Source: Siniperca chuatsi | Taxonomy: Eukaryota; Chordata; Actinopteri; Centrarchiformes; Sinipercidae | Reading direction: 5' to 3' | DNA length: 64,000 nt | NCBI RefSeq assembly: GCF_020085105.1 | Contig: NC_058045.1 | Span: forward strand, 16,031,833 to 16,095,832 | Shown: one piece after another, positions 11,545 through 21,660 of the stretch | How positions within the stretch are numbered: position 1 is the stretch's first letter | Layout of the letters: every line of letters starts with the position of its first letter | Notes under the pieces: model-generated | The model's input: only the letters and a program-made list of their open reading frames with translations | Databases searched by the model: none | What the model was told of the DNA's origin: nothing | Position numbers and translations under genes: made by a program

Positions 11545-14500
11545 CTTGTGTTTTGCTCTGTTGCTCTCCCTGTCAACATTGCAAGCTGGATTCTGTCTGT
11601 GACATTATTAGAACAATATGTAACCTACGAATTTGATTTATATCAACTTGTCAATTATACTTCCTGGTTAAAGAAGCTTAAATCGATATGGAATACATAC
11701 TGAGCAGTGATTGAAGAAGATGAGATCCTTCACATAAAAGTAGCAATACCACCAGGGGCGTTTCTCGGAGTTGACAAGGTCTGGGGCTGAGCCTGTGTGT
11801 GTGCGCAGAGCGTGTGCCATATTTCTTTTGGGTGGTCCCTGCTGTTCTGCCTGGAACGCTACTGCCTAAATTGTATTTAATTTTACTGCATTGTATCACT
11901 ATTGCAAACGTTACATTTAATTTGAATTTAAATTTTTAATAGTAATGTTAAGACAATTGCTCTGGGAAGCTACAAATTCTCAGACCTATGACACCAGTGT
12001 TTCATTGCTACTTTACTTTTTTATTCTGTTTTTACATTTTTATTTGACTGCTGTAATGTTTGGCACTTTGTGTTGTACAAATAAAATAAACCAGCAGCCT
12101 GATGACAGTAGCTTGAATTGAATTGATTGTACATTGAAAAATGGCTTGCACATGATGACCATTGACCAACTATCAAACAAAGGTAGCATAATGTTACATA
12201 CTTGAACACTTACATACCAGGAGCTAAACGATGCAGCAGCTAACGTTAGCTAGCTGGCTAATTATCAGATATAGCCAGGCAACGCTGTTACCCTATGCTA
12301 ATTAGCTTGTTGACATGTACCAGTAATGTTAGCTTAGCCACGTTCTCTGGCAAAAATGTCAGAATGCACCAGCAGCAGATATCACAGATATCATGTAGTT
12401 AGGGTTTGCTTAGCTACATCAATCAATCAACCAGTGGTTCTTAAATCTAGGGACAGTACGGTCACTAGTGGGACTTTTGTTTATACCTTACCTTTTTGGT
12501 GTAGCGTTGTTACTGCTGCTGTGTGAGCCCGACAACCGAGCAGAAGCAGCATTGCACGGCGTGCGTCCATGCCAAAAGAGGGCTACAGATGGACTGACTG
12601 AACTTGTATACAAGAGGATGTTACCCAGCTCCGCCCACTCCATGAGTCTCTCTACATCCACACACAGGCAGCAGCAAGGGTTGGGGATGGTCGGGAATTT
12701 ATTTATTTACATTTCGTGATGATTATAGATTTTTTCCTCTGTCAGAAAGAATCGGGGCTAATCCAAAAACAGAAGCCTGATTTTGACAATGCCCATGAAT
12801 ACCACAATGGTTTGAGCTCCAGCAGGCAGCTGTTTTCAGCGAAAAAAAACAAAAAAACAACTATACACTACCTGCTCTGCACCAAACGGGAGACAGACAC
12901 AGTTAGTGTCTAGCTGGTGAACATAGCGGAGCCTTTAGCAGCTAAAGAGCCAGATATTTCCCTCAGGAGTTGGTGGAGACCAAAAACAGAGCTAAAAGAA
13001 GAGTGAATATTGGACTTAACATTCATCAGGTGGCCAGAAGCATAACTCCAAATAAATGATAATGTTGCTCTGTGTATGCTGGATGTGTACATGGACAATT
13101 GCGTGCATGTTCGCCATATCAACATACTATGACAGTGTTGTGTTCACAGCTTGTTTCTGCTGCCCCCAAGTGGCCAAAAAGAAAACCACTAGAATGAGCT
13201 CTTTCAGATTGCTGTATTATAATATATATTTATTGTTATTTTATTATCCCTGATACATGTTGTGTTACATAGTTGAACTTACAAGGTAACAAAGATAAAT
13301 GTGTTTTTGCATAGAACCTTAATCTGCAAAGTAACTAGTAACTAGAGGTGAGGTAAAAAGTAGTATTAAATGGAAATAAGTAACTACAAGTACCTCAGAA
13401 ATGTACTTTAATACAGTATTTAAGTGAATGTACTTTCCACCACGATGGGCCTATTAAAGTGTGGCCTAACAGAACATACTGCATGTATCCTTAAGAGAAC
13501 AAAATGTCTTGGCTTTGCATCAGCATCTTCTGTACCTGGCTCATGATAATGCCTTGTGTTGTCAACCGTGTTCAGGTTTCTTCAGACGGAGCATAACAAA
13601 GAATGCTGTGTACAAATGCAAGAGTGGCGGAAACTGTGAGATGGACATGTATATGCGCAGGAAATGCCAGGAGTGTCGGCTAAGAAAGTGCAAGCAGATG
13701 GGCATGCTGGCTGAATGTGAGTATCACTGATCGTTAAGAGACTCTGGTTCCTGTTCATGTTGACAGGATGCCGAAACAATTGCTAATCAATACAATGGGG
13801 AATGAAAGAATTGTAAACATATTTCTACTTACTATCAGGCATAAATTCAAACTGATTTGTGCCGTCCACATGTACACGCTGTACTGTCTATTTAGTGAAG
13901 TCAAGAGTGGATGTTAAAGGCTGCCATTATGAGCCCTTATTTTCCATTCTGACATGGCCTGTTGAGTTTTACTGAGGAATTGAATGTCACATATCACACA
14001 ATAGAAAGGTCCAGCTTTTGTTAGTTACAGGAAGCAGTTAAACAGACACCTTAAGCTCCATTTAGGAAATATTCACTTCAAAGTGGCTGCAGTTATAAAA
14101 ACAAATTTTCTATGGCGTGTTGTTTGCCTTAAAAGCTATCTTAACACCTTTGGCTATTTGGGAATGTAGTCTTGTGTTTTTTCACACTTCATTTTTAAGA
14201 CAGAACTTGTAAATGTGAACATGTAGCCTACTTTTGGAGTCTTTGGAGGATTATTAGTTATTGGGTCTATTAAGTCAGTTGAATAGAGCAGGAGGACGGA
14301 CCAGACTCCTGTTGCTCATAAATAATGAAGGGAAGTTGTGATGAATATTGCAGCGTAGTGGGCATTCACGACTCTACCTGCTGGCACAACAAGAGCTCAA
14401 CAAAGACTTAGACTTTTTTGGTCGTAGTGTGAAAAGACAGATGACAATTTCCTGGAGAGGTTGATTTCTGTCTTATTTCTTTGATTACTCCCCTCTCCTC

Positions 14501-17500
14501 ACTTTCCTCCCAAGTCTTGTTTAAAGAGGAAAATTCTCTCACCACTTTTTTGATCGAGCTTACAAAGTCAAATAGAAATGTAAAGAACTAACACGGTTTT
14601 ACATTCATGAATTATAGTTAGAACAAGTTATCATAATAAAGGATGGTGAAGTGAAAATATATTTTTCCTTAATGGAAAATGTGGCCATTGTAGCAGCAAA
14701 AGTAAAATAGACACTAATAGAAAACAAACACATAAATTAGATTACAAAATGGAAACTAAAATAGTAGAATTGAATTAAACAAGGCAATAAATCAATAAAA
14801 TGAATAGAAACAATTATGCAAAGATATGAATGTAAGGTGTGACTTATGGATCACTGACGTGTATGGATTATGTTACAGTGGATATGATGTTAAAATATTA
14901 ATGGCACAAAATGACAAAGTTATATTTAAGATTCTCACTTCACTAATTATTCTATGCAGCATTGGTACTAATATTAAATACAACTTTAATATGGCCTCAT
15001 GATAAATGTAAATGTTTACAAATGCTGTTGAATAAAGAGCTGTGAGGTATTTAACACACATGGTGAAGCCTTCATCACCGCTGGCAGGCCTGCTGACAGA
15101 GATCCAGTGTAAATCTAAAAGGCTGCGAAAGACCACCAAGGCCTCCCCGGGACAGTCAACTGGAGACGAGACAGAGGGGGCAGACAACAAACAGGTCACC
15201 TCAACCACCAAACTGTCAAAGGTAATCACAACCTCTGCCAAGTCCTGGAAATTTGCAGTTTTTCCACCTTCATTTTTTCTGTCATATAAAATGTGACAAA
15301 AAATGTGTTACCATGTCATGATGTGTTGTTTCTGTTTTCTGTCTGTATCCAGGAAAAAGTTGAAATCACCAAAGAGCAGCAGGCGCTCATGAATCTCATT
15401 GTAGATGCTTACAACAGACATCAAATTCCTCAAGATGTGGCCAAAAAACTGGTATTTTACCCTCAATATCACTTCAGACTTTACTTTTCTTTAAACTATT
15501 CAAATTATCAGCATTAAATGATCCAACAGATAAGAGTGCCGCTGGTACACACTAAGTCAGAACAGAAAGATGCCACACTTGGACCATTCAGCTGACGTTT
15601 ATCTAAATTTCACTGAAGTTCACATGATGACTTAGACCTCTGATGCTGCTATAGCTACTGAATGTAGTTGTTCTCAGGCTCATACCTGACACTGAGAACA
15701 ACACTGGTGTAACCTACTACTGGTGGAGTTTATGCAGCGTGGTCTTGGCTGTTTACTCTTGTTTCCCATCCAGCTACAAGAACAGTACAGCGTAGAGGAA
15801 AACTTCCTCCTATTGACGGAAATGGCAACAAGTCAAGTTCAAGTTCTGGTGGAGTTTACGAAAAATATTCCAGGTATTGTTTCCTAGTTTGCAAATCTTA
15901 TAGAATATAGAGAGTATAACACACTGATACCATGATATCAGTGCAAATACAAATTGCTTCACTGGTCTTTGGTGGATGTAATGAGTGGTGTGATGCCTCT
16001 TGCAGGCTTTCTCTCTCTGGATCGTGAGGATCAGATCGCTCTGCTGAAGGGTTCGGCTGTGGAAGCCATGTTTCTGCGCTCAGCTCAGGTTCTCAGCAGA
16101 AAGATGCCCATTGGACACACAGAAGTTTTGGAGGAGAGGATACGCACAAGTGGTGAGTCAACTGTGACAAAAGAAAAAAGTGATACATAAAAATGTAAGG
16201 CGCTGTCTGATACAACGCACCATACTTTTGGTACTCAAACTCCATCAAAATTCAGACGATGCAACTACACTAATCCTTGTGGTTATAGTAAAATCTATGG
16301 CCTTCAAAACTTCCATCACCCAAAATATTTGTGGAAGTGAAATAAGTGTGGAACTAGAATATTTCTACTCCTAATTCATGACCTTTAAGAGTCATGGTCC
16401 TTTGCTCTAACAGTTTCAGCACATGCAGCATAATGACATTTGTAGTTCCACCTGCAGCCAAGCAGCCAGGTCTAGTCAGATCCTCCTTTAATAATTGATC
16501 TGCCTGATCTGTGTGATGCAGCTGGACGATGTGTGCTGACTTGTTGATCTCTGGCTGGGTGTAGGTTACACATGCACACACAGCCTTGCTGGGTACAGTT
16601 TCCCTCTGTTTAGGCATGTGTGTGGGCATGCTGACAGATGAAGGAGGGCATTCAAAGCAAACCCAGCTCTTTAGTGAAACTGGGTCTGATTTATTAAAAC
16701 ACAAACCTATAAGTTATTTCTGCCATGGAAAGGTTTTTCTCACATATACTTTTTTTTCTCGCAGCCTCTCTATTTACACATATATCCCATATCAAATAGT
16801 TCACTGCCTGCTGGTTTTAAATAATCATTTATATGTATCCGAGGTGTCATTATGTCAACCAGGTTGGACAGTTAGACAGACAGCGGCCAAGATGGCAGGA
16901 GGGTGTGTGAGTCACTGGTTCCCTCAGCGCAACTCTGGTGTGAATGGTGGGGATAAGATATATTTACATAAAAGGTCAGTCTGGGAGAATAAGGGAGAAA
17001 AGCTGTCTGAAGAGACCATTGTTCCTTATCAAAACATCAGGAGTGCTATTGTCCACTTCTCTCCCTCTGAGCCCCATTGGCATTTCTGAATGCTTGATGA
17101 TGTGTCCGAGCAGACAGGCAACCTCTGCCAGTTTGAAGAGCGTCGAAAGTAGGAACTGTTGCCAGTGTGCAAGAGCAAATCTGACTGCAAACATTTGGAA
17201 TTATATAGAGAGCAGTTTGTAATAATCATCCATATTTATTATTGAATCATTACCTTAAGAAGAAAAGCAGAGACGTTTATATTTGTTCACAGATACACAG
17301 ATATTTTCCCTATTTAGAGATGAATGAGGCTGACCCTCTTGCTTGCAAATCCTACTGCACTGCAACTACTGTAATTTAATTTGTACAGCTGTATGACCAC
17401 GAAATATATGAGTTAAGACATAATGCAAAGTATCGTAGAAAAGGTTTCAGTCGTAGTCATCTGGACACTGTTTGTCAGTGTCCAGATGACTACGACTGAA

Positions 17501-19680
17501 ACCTTTTCTACGATAGAACACTCCTGGACGAATGAGGGACTACACCGTCTTATAATGCAAAGTACTTCAGTTGCAATCTTCTTGTGGAATGATGTACATT
17601 ATGTCGCCCCTCATTTTACAGTTATGACTCCTTTTTAGTTAGAGGAATAGATTTTACAGTTAAAATGACTTTTATCTATCTAAAATTCACTCCCTTTCTT
17701 CTGTTCGCCTATGTAAATCGCATTAATTTGGCTACCACTCAGGTTCATAAATATAAATGTACAGTATATTCACAAACGCAGTCAAGAGTATTTTCTCTCT
17801 TTCAGCGCTTTTTATTAGCTCTCTTCTTTATCCTCTTACATTTCTTCCTCCTCCTCTCCCCTCTTCTTCTCCAGTTCATCCATGACACTCACCTCAATAC
17901 AGTAAAGGACAGCACAGCTTTTAGGCTCTGATTTCTATTTGAAGAGTTTTACAGTTAGTGTTTAAACCTTGGAGTAATCAGCGTGGCCCACTGTTAATTG
18001 TAGTAGTATTTATTTTGCATGACAGCCCTTTGAATCTGAACACATGTGATTTTAGCATTAAAGTGTCAAATGTGAAAAACTGTAAAACTGCAGAGTTTTT
18101 TTATTGATTACATTAACTGTTGAATGTCAGATGATGATTGCATCTCAGGTTCCACTGTTACCATGTAAACAACTGAGGAAAAACTTATAAACATACATAT
18201 GTTTGAATGATTAGTGCGCAGAAATGGTCCGAAAATTAGTCAGAAATGTACCCTGTTTTCAAGAAAAATACCACCAGAAAACGTCCTACATTGAGAACTA
18301 GACTTGCTGCTCTCCTTCTATGTAAACTTGAGTTTATTGTCTTTGTTGTGGATGATCATATAAGAGAACAATAATGCAGATTAGGGAGGACTGTTGATTA
18401 AGTGGCTCAAAGTGCAGACACTTATGTAAGACAAGCTCTTTCTACTCTTTTCCTGATCTTCCTTCTGTCATGTTCTATAGATGCATTACCAGATAAACTA
18501 AACTTGTTCTTAGCAGTGTTTTGACAGTTTTTTTTTTACTTGCACCACCTTAGACACAGCATTTGCTCCATCATTCATCAGTTTAGTTCATCACATGAGG
18601 TGCAGCACTATACAGACTAACATCATCTGCATTCACTTCAGTGAGTTTACAGTGTCCAAGTTTAAACTTTGGTATCAGGGAGATTTCCAGTAAATATAAA
18701 TAAACAGATTACCTTATCATAGAGTTTTTATGGGGCGCTTGCTTTTGCCCATCCACCATAAATATTTTAGAAAAATGTAATATATCTTCTTCTGCAGGTA
18801 TATCAGAGGAATTCATCACACCCATGTTCAACTTTTACAAAAGCATCGGTGAACTCCACATGGTGCAAGAGGAACAGGCTCTCCTCACTACCATAACCAT
18901 CCTGACACCAGGTGAGCCAGTATCAGAATCAGAATCAGAAATACTTTATTGATCCCCGAAGGGAAACTCTTTGTTACAGCAGCTCGCCTTTACGTCAGTG
19001 CACACAGGAGAAAGTACTAGCAAAAAATATAATACAATACACTATAAAAACTATAAAAAAAACAGGTCAGAAAATAAATTAAGTACCAGGTGGGTATAAG
19101 TATAAGATAAGTGTGAGGTACCAAGTGGCTTTACCGGTTGATGATGATAATACAGTATAATAATACAATGTAATTAGTAGTGGTACATACTGTCGAGTTA
19201 AGTGTAGTTTATTGAGATTATTAAGATATTGCACAGATTATTACGATATTGCACAGCAGTAATGGAGGTATATAATATCAATATCCATAAATAGGAAAAA
19301 CTAACATAGGAAAACTAAACAGCTTTCAATGATCCAGAAGTATTTTGTAATGAAACGTAAGGTGTTTTTTTGTTTTTTTTTACAAAATAATTTCTACAAT
19401 TTTTTATTTTCTATCATTACGGTTCACTCTACTCCTCTCAGATCGGCCTTATGTGAAGGATCAACAGGCTGTTGAGAGACTTCAGGAGACCATGCTGGAC
19501 ATGCTGAGGAAGCTGTGTGTCCTGCAGCATCCACAGGAGCCGCAGTACTTTGCTCGTCTCCTGGGCCGCCTGACGGAGCTGAGAACACTCAGCCACTACC
19601 ACGCAGAGATGCTCACATCCTGGAGAACAAACGACCACAAATTTACCCCACTGCTCTGTGAGATCTGGGATGTGCAGTGA
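6261..19680 (+). CDS. nr1h4: Bile-acid receptor FXR (nuclear receptor 1H4)
   Basis: Coding exons: 6261-6357, 9817-10194, 13576-13716, 15088-15221, 15353-15451, 15774-15873, 16006-16152, 18798-18911, 19442-19680. Phases close exactly and give 482 aa. The start is preceded by an in-frame TGA at 6258, and its N-terminus ([14 protein letters not shown]) resembles the human FXR-alpha1/2 start. Residues 1-135 are the AF-1 region. Residues 136-206 are the two-zinc DNA-binding domain, with P-box CEGCKG split by intron 2. A hinge (CKSKRLRK) leads to the ligand-binding domain at about 258-482, ending in the AF-2 helix (LLCEIWDVQ). The family binds bile acids, pairs with RXR and controls bile-acid synthesis and transport genes in liver and gut. 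Pocket residues Arg341, His457, Trp464 and Trp479 match human Arg331, His447, Trp454 and Trp469. Position 371 is Phe where human has Tyr361. Confidence 0.96.
6425..6796. repeat. Truncated relative of the 3223-3835 element
   Basis: This copy shares GGGGCTTTGAGCTAAATG, TTTAGCAGGTATAATG, CCTGATGATGGCGCTA, TCAGGGGATCACCAAAG and TTTCATGGCAATCCATCCAA with 3223-3835. It lacks the duplicated middle section and both terminal inverted repeats, so it is an incomplete or single-unit version. It begins within about 70 bp after the first coding exon of nr1h4, inside intron 1. Confidence 0.75.
8237..8340 (+). promoter_or_regulatory. nr1h4: Putative alternative TATA promoter and first exon of nr1h4
   Basis: A TATAAAA box at 8237-8243 is followed about 70 bp later by ATG codons at 8310 and 8316; the second is in a strong context (GCCATGG). 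The frame is closed upstream by TGA at 8280-8282. The short reading frame [10 protein letters not shown] plus one base ends at 8340 before a gtcagt donor. Its phase (1) is exactly that needed to join the common exon at 9817, giving about 460 aa. Mammalian FXR likewise uses a second promoter with a different N-terminus (alpha3/alpha4). The donor is not ideal and no transcript evidence is available here. Confidence 0.5.
9117..9325. repeat. Fish interspersed repeat, partial copy
   Basis: The sequence shares GTTGGTGGAGACCAAAAACA, CATTCATCAGGTGGCCAGAA and CTGCCCCCAAGTGGCC with 12914-13185. It lies in intron 1 of nr1h4, about 500 bp before the common exon. The open frame of 151 codons that crosses it (8998-9453) has no family resemblance and is best read as chance. 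Confidence 0.75.
10771..10928 (-). repeat. Compact repeat copy A with 13-bp target-site duplication
   Basis: The direct repeat TATTACTACTATT occurs at 10771-10783 and 10916-10928 and brackets a 132-bp insert (10784-10915). The insert begins AGACGGTGTAGTCCCTCG, the reverse complement (one mismatch) of the end of the other copies, and ends CCTTTTCTACGA, the reverse complement of the start of copy B. It is therefore the same element in minus orientation and the longest unrearranged copy here. It contains GGGAGCCGAAACGTCTTGAT. There is no poly(A) tail and no coding capacity. Confidence 0.85.
11471..11540. repeat. (TG)35 microsatellite
   Basis: An uninterrupted TG tract of 70 bp in intron 2 of nr1h4. 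The open frames on both strands that cross it (Cys-Val and Thr-His runs) are artefacts of the repeat. Confidence 0.97.
12830..13185. repeat. Fish interspersed repeat, longer copy
   Basis: This contains the same phrases as 9117-9325 (GTTGGTGGAGACCAAAAACA, ATTCATCAGGTGGCCAGAAG, CTGCCCCCAAGTGGCCAAAA) plus about 80 bp more at its left end, with CAGCTGTTTTCAGCG and TTAGTGTCTAGCTGGTGAAC. It sits in intron 2 of nr1h4, about 400 bp before the second zinc-finger exon. The element may extend further left towards 12700. No terminal inverted repeats were recognised. Confidence 0.7.
13717..15087 (+). other. nr1h4: nr1h4 intron 3
   Basis: AT-rich intron between the second zinc-finger exon and the hinge exon. 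I see no repeat family, RNA gene or conserved block in it. The donor (gtgagt) has no second donor 12 nt downstream. Confidence 0.7.
16153..18797 (+). other. nr1h4: nr1h4 intron 7
   Basis: A 2.6-kb intron in the ligand-binding domain region. It holds the hairpin repeat copy at 17420-17564. Open frames across 16354-17229 on both strands show no recognisable protein and contain no splice-compatible coding pattern, so they are not annotated. Confidence 0.7.
17420..17564 (+). repeat. Compact repeat copy B: perfect 40-bp hairpin with 13-bp target-site duplication
   Basis: The direct repeat ATAATGCAAAGTA is at 17420-17432 and 17552-17564. Between them, 17431-17470 and 17476-17515 are perfect reverse complements of 40 nt separated by a 5-nt loop (TTTGT). 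The rest, GAACACTCCTGGACGAATGA and GGGACTACACCGTCTT, is the common right end also seen at 32332-32393 and 42353-42480. The inner part of the longer copy A is missing and replaced by an inverted duplication of the left end. Confidence 0.9.
18922..19270 (-). repeat. LINE/SINE 3'-end remnant (L2-like)
   Basis: This begins ATCAGAATCAGAATCAGAAA and continues TACTTTATTGATCCCCGAAG, the reverse complement of the common fish LINE 3' end (AATCAATAAAGTA... with TTCTGATTCTGATTC tail). It continues with AT-rich sequence and a near duplication of GATTATTAAGATATTGCACA. It begins only about 10 bp after the splice donor at 18912. The family assignment is from memory. Confidence 0.65.
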
Positions 19681-21075
19681 CACACCAGGAGAAGTGAAGA
19701 GAGTGGTAACGCAGGGATGATAACATGAACATTTCATCTTGCAAGAAAAAGTCATGGTTCAACAACAGTGCGTATGTGTGGCCTGACCTTGATGGCATTA
19801 GTCGTATATTAACTCAGTGAATGCTTTAGAGTATTGTTTGTGTTTATTCTGAGTTTTTATGGCTCACAACTTTGTCATGTCTAGTTACTGTGTGATTCTT
19901 GACACTTGTCTCATTGGTGAGACATTTGAAATGACTTCTTTTTACTGTGTACATCATGTAACACATGAAACTTGAAGTCCCAGCGTGATTAGTCAGACAA
20001 CACTGGAACTTCTTCAAAGCAAAGACGGTGCTCATAAGAAGTGTAAAGTTTAAATTACATTGACTTTTATAATGGGCTCATTTATTTTTTATTCATAAAA
20101 CTCGAAGTACTTGCTACATGTACGTGCTGTAAATATGCAAAAGTTGTATGTTCTGCCTCAATAAATGACAAGATTAACAGGAAAAAGGTTGATGTTGGAA
20201 CATCCTTATGCTAATTTTCATGCCTGTTAGTCAGCACAGAGGAAACAACTATTCAGGAGTACACATACTGTACAGATATAACATCTGGTACTCCTGAAAA
20301 GTTCCTGTTCCTCTTTAATCTTTCTGAAACTTTATCTCAATAAACTAAACTGAAATATGTTCAAATGACTTTATATGATATTAAAATAAAGGGTTTCCCT
20401 GATGAAATATGGTGTTCTATCATATAACCTGCAACAACAACTAACAAAAACAAGGACTTTTTATGCCTCATTTATGCCTACATTTAACCCTCTGCTAATA
20501 TTTCATTTCAGTGGGGCATCAGAACAACGCACCTCAGTTACAGGAGCATTACTGTGTTTTTGCATGTTTCAGCCAATTTTTTGTAATTTATAGGATATTT
20601 AACATTGCTGTTGACCATTTTAATGTATACCATTACAGTGGTGAATTGGTTTGAATTTTGAACGTTTGGTTCCTCCATTTTCTCCTTCTTTCTTTCCTTC
20701 TTTTTATGTATAGTGATACCTGGCATACTGCTATTATTGCTGTAGTTATTATTAATTGTGGTAGTTGTAGTAGCAAAGGCACTGTAGCAGAAGCTTTAAT
20801 AGTTGCAGCAGCAACACCACCACCTGGGGGAGGAGTAGTACTAGCTGTAGTGAGGATTTGAGCAACAGACATTTACCACATTGTGAAAACTGTGTATACA
20901 TTAAGAGTAATGAAGATGTCATCAGCTGCAGTAGCTACCCCACACTTTGCATTTCAGTGCCGACAACATGAACTGAACTGACAGTGAATCTACCTTGTAC
21001 TCAGTGCAGCATATAGTATCATTAACATTATACTTAGAAGGAAAAAGACCTTTTTAATTCATTGAAGTGTTTGAA
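19681..21075. other. nr1h4 3' UTR and convergent intergenic region
   Basis: Poly(A) signals AATAAA are present at 20160-20165 and 20339-20344. Beyond these, nr1h4 (+) and the C1q gene (-) converge. A short trinucleotide-rich stretch (GTAGTAG, GCAGCAACACCACCACC) lies near 20760-20830. No gene was recognised. Confidence 0.6.
20160..20165 (+). terminator. nr1h4: Poly(A) signal of nr1h4
   Basis: AATAAA lies 480 bp after the stop codon in an AT-rich 3' UTR; a second AATAAA at 20339 could be used alternatively. The exact cleavage site cannot be read from the sequence. Confidence 0.6.
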
Positions 21076-21660
21076 TTTATTTTGTTTGTTTTCCTGAAAT
21101 GCACATAAAACATCAAAACAGATACAGATATATCCACAATATAAAAGCTCCATAACATGACTATCACCACTCACAGGACCATGATGTATCTCTAAATCTC
21201 ATTTTTACAGTAAGTAAATGTTAATAAACTATACATCATTTACATAATTTTCCTTGCCATGCAATAATCTTTTTTAAATATAGAAAATGCTTTTTAAAAC
21301 TTCTAAACACAAAGAATTAAAAAAGTAAAGGTATCTGTGAATCAAAATGCAATTGTATGACTTCTTATGTTTGTATGTGTTCTTATATTTGTGATGTCTT
21401 ACAGCCAATTGTGCTTTTAGGACAAAAGTAACCATGTTGCATGCTGGATAGTATCCATAATTGTATCATAGCACCATCTTGTGGCATAATTTGGCAACAA
21501 ACGTTATCCCTGGAATTATATTATTTACTGTAAAGAAAATAAACAAAAAGCAAACAAACAAACAAAGAAAGCAGTAAATGTACGTACACTATACTGACCA
21601 CAGAGTCAAGATTTTTTACTATTACTGTTTTAGAAAGGACACCATGAAGGGTAAAGACAT

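Noticed and set aside
11370-11703. Long Thr-His and Cys-Val open frames on both strands
   Set aside because: They are translations of the (TG)35 microsatellite.
16586-17089. 167-codon plus-strand open frame in nr1h4 intron 7
   Set aside because: No domain, no splice-phase fit with neighbouring exons, and competing frames on both strands; best explained as chance in an intron.
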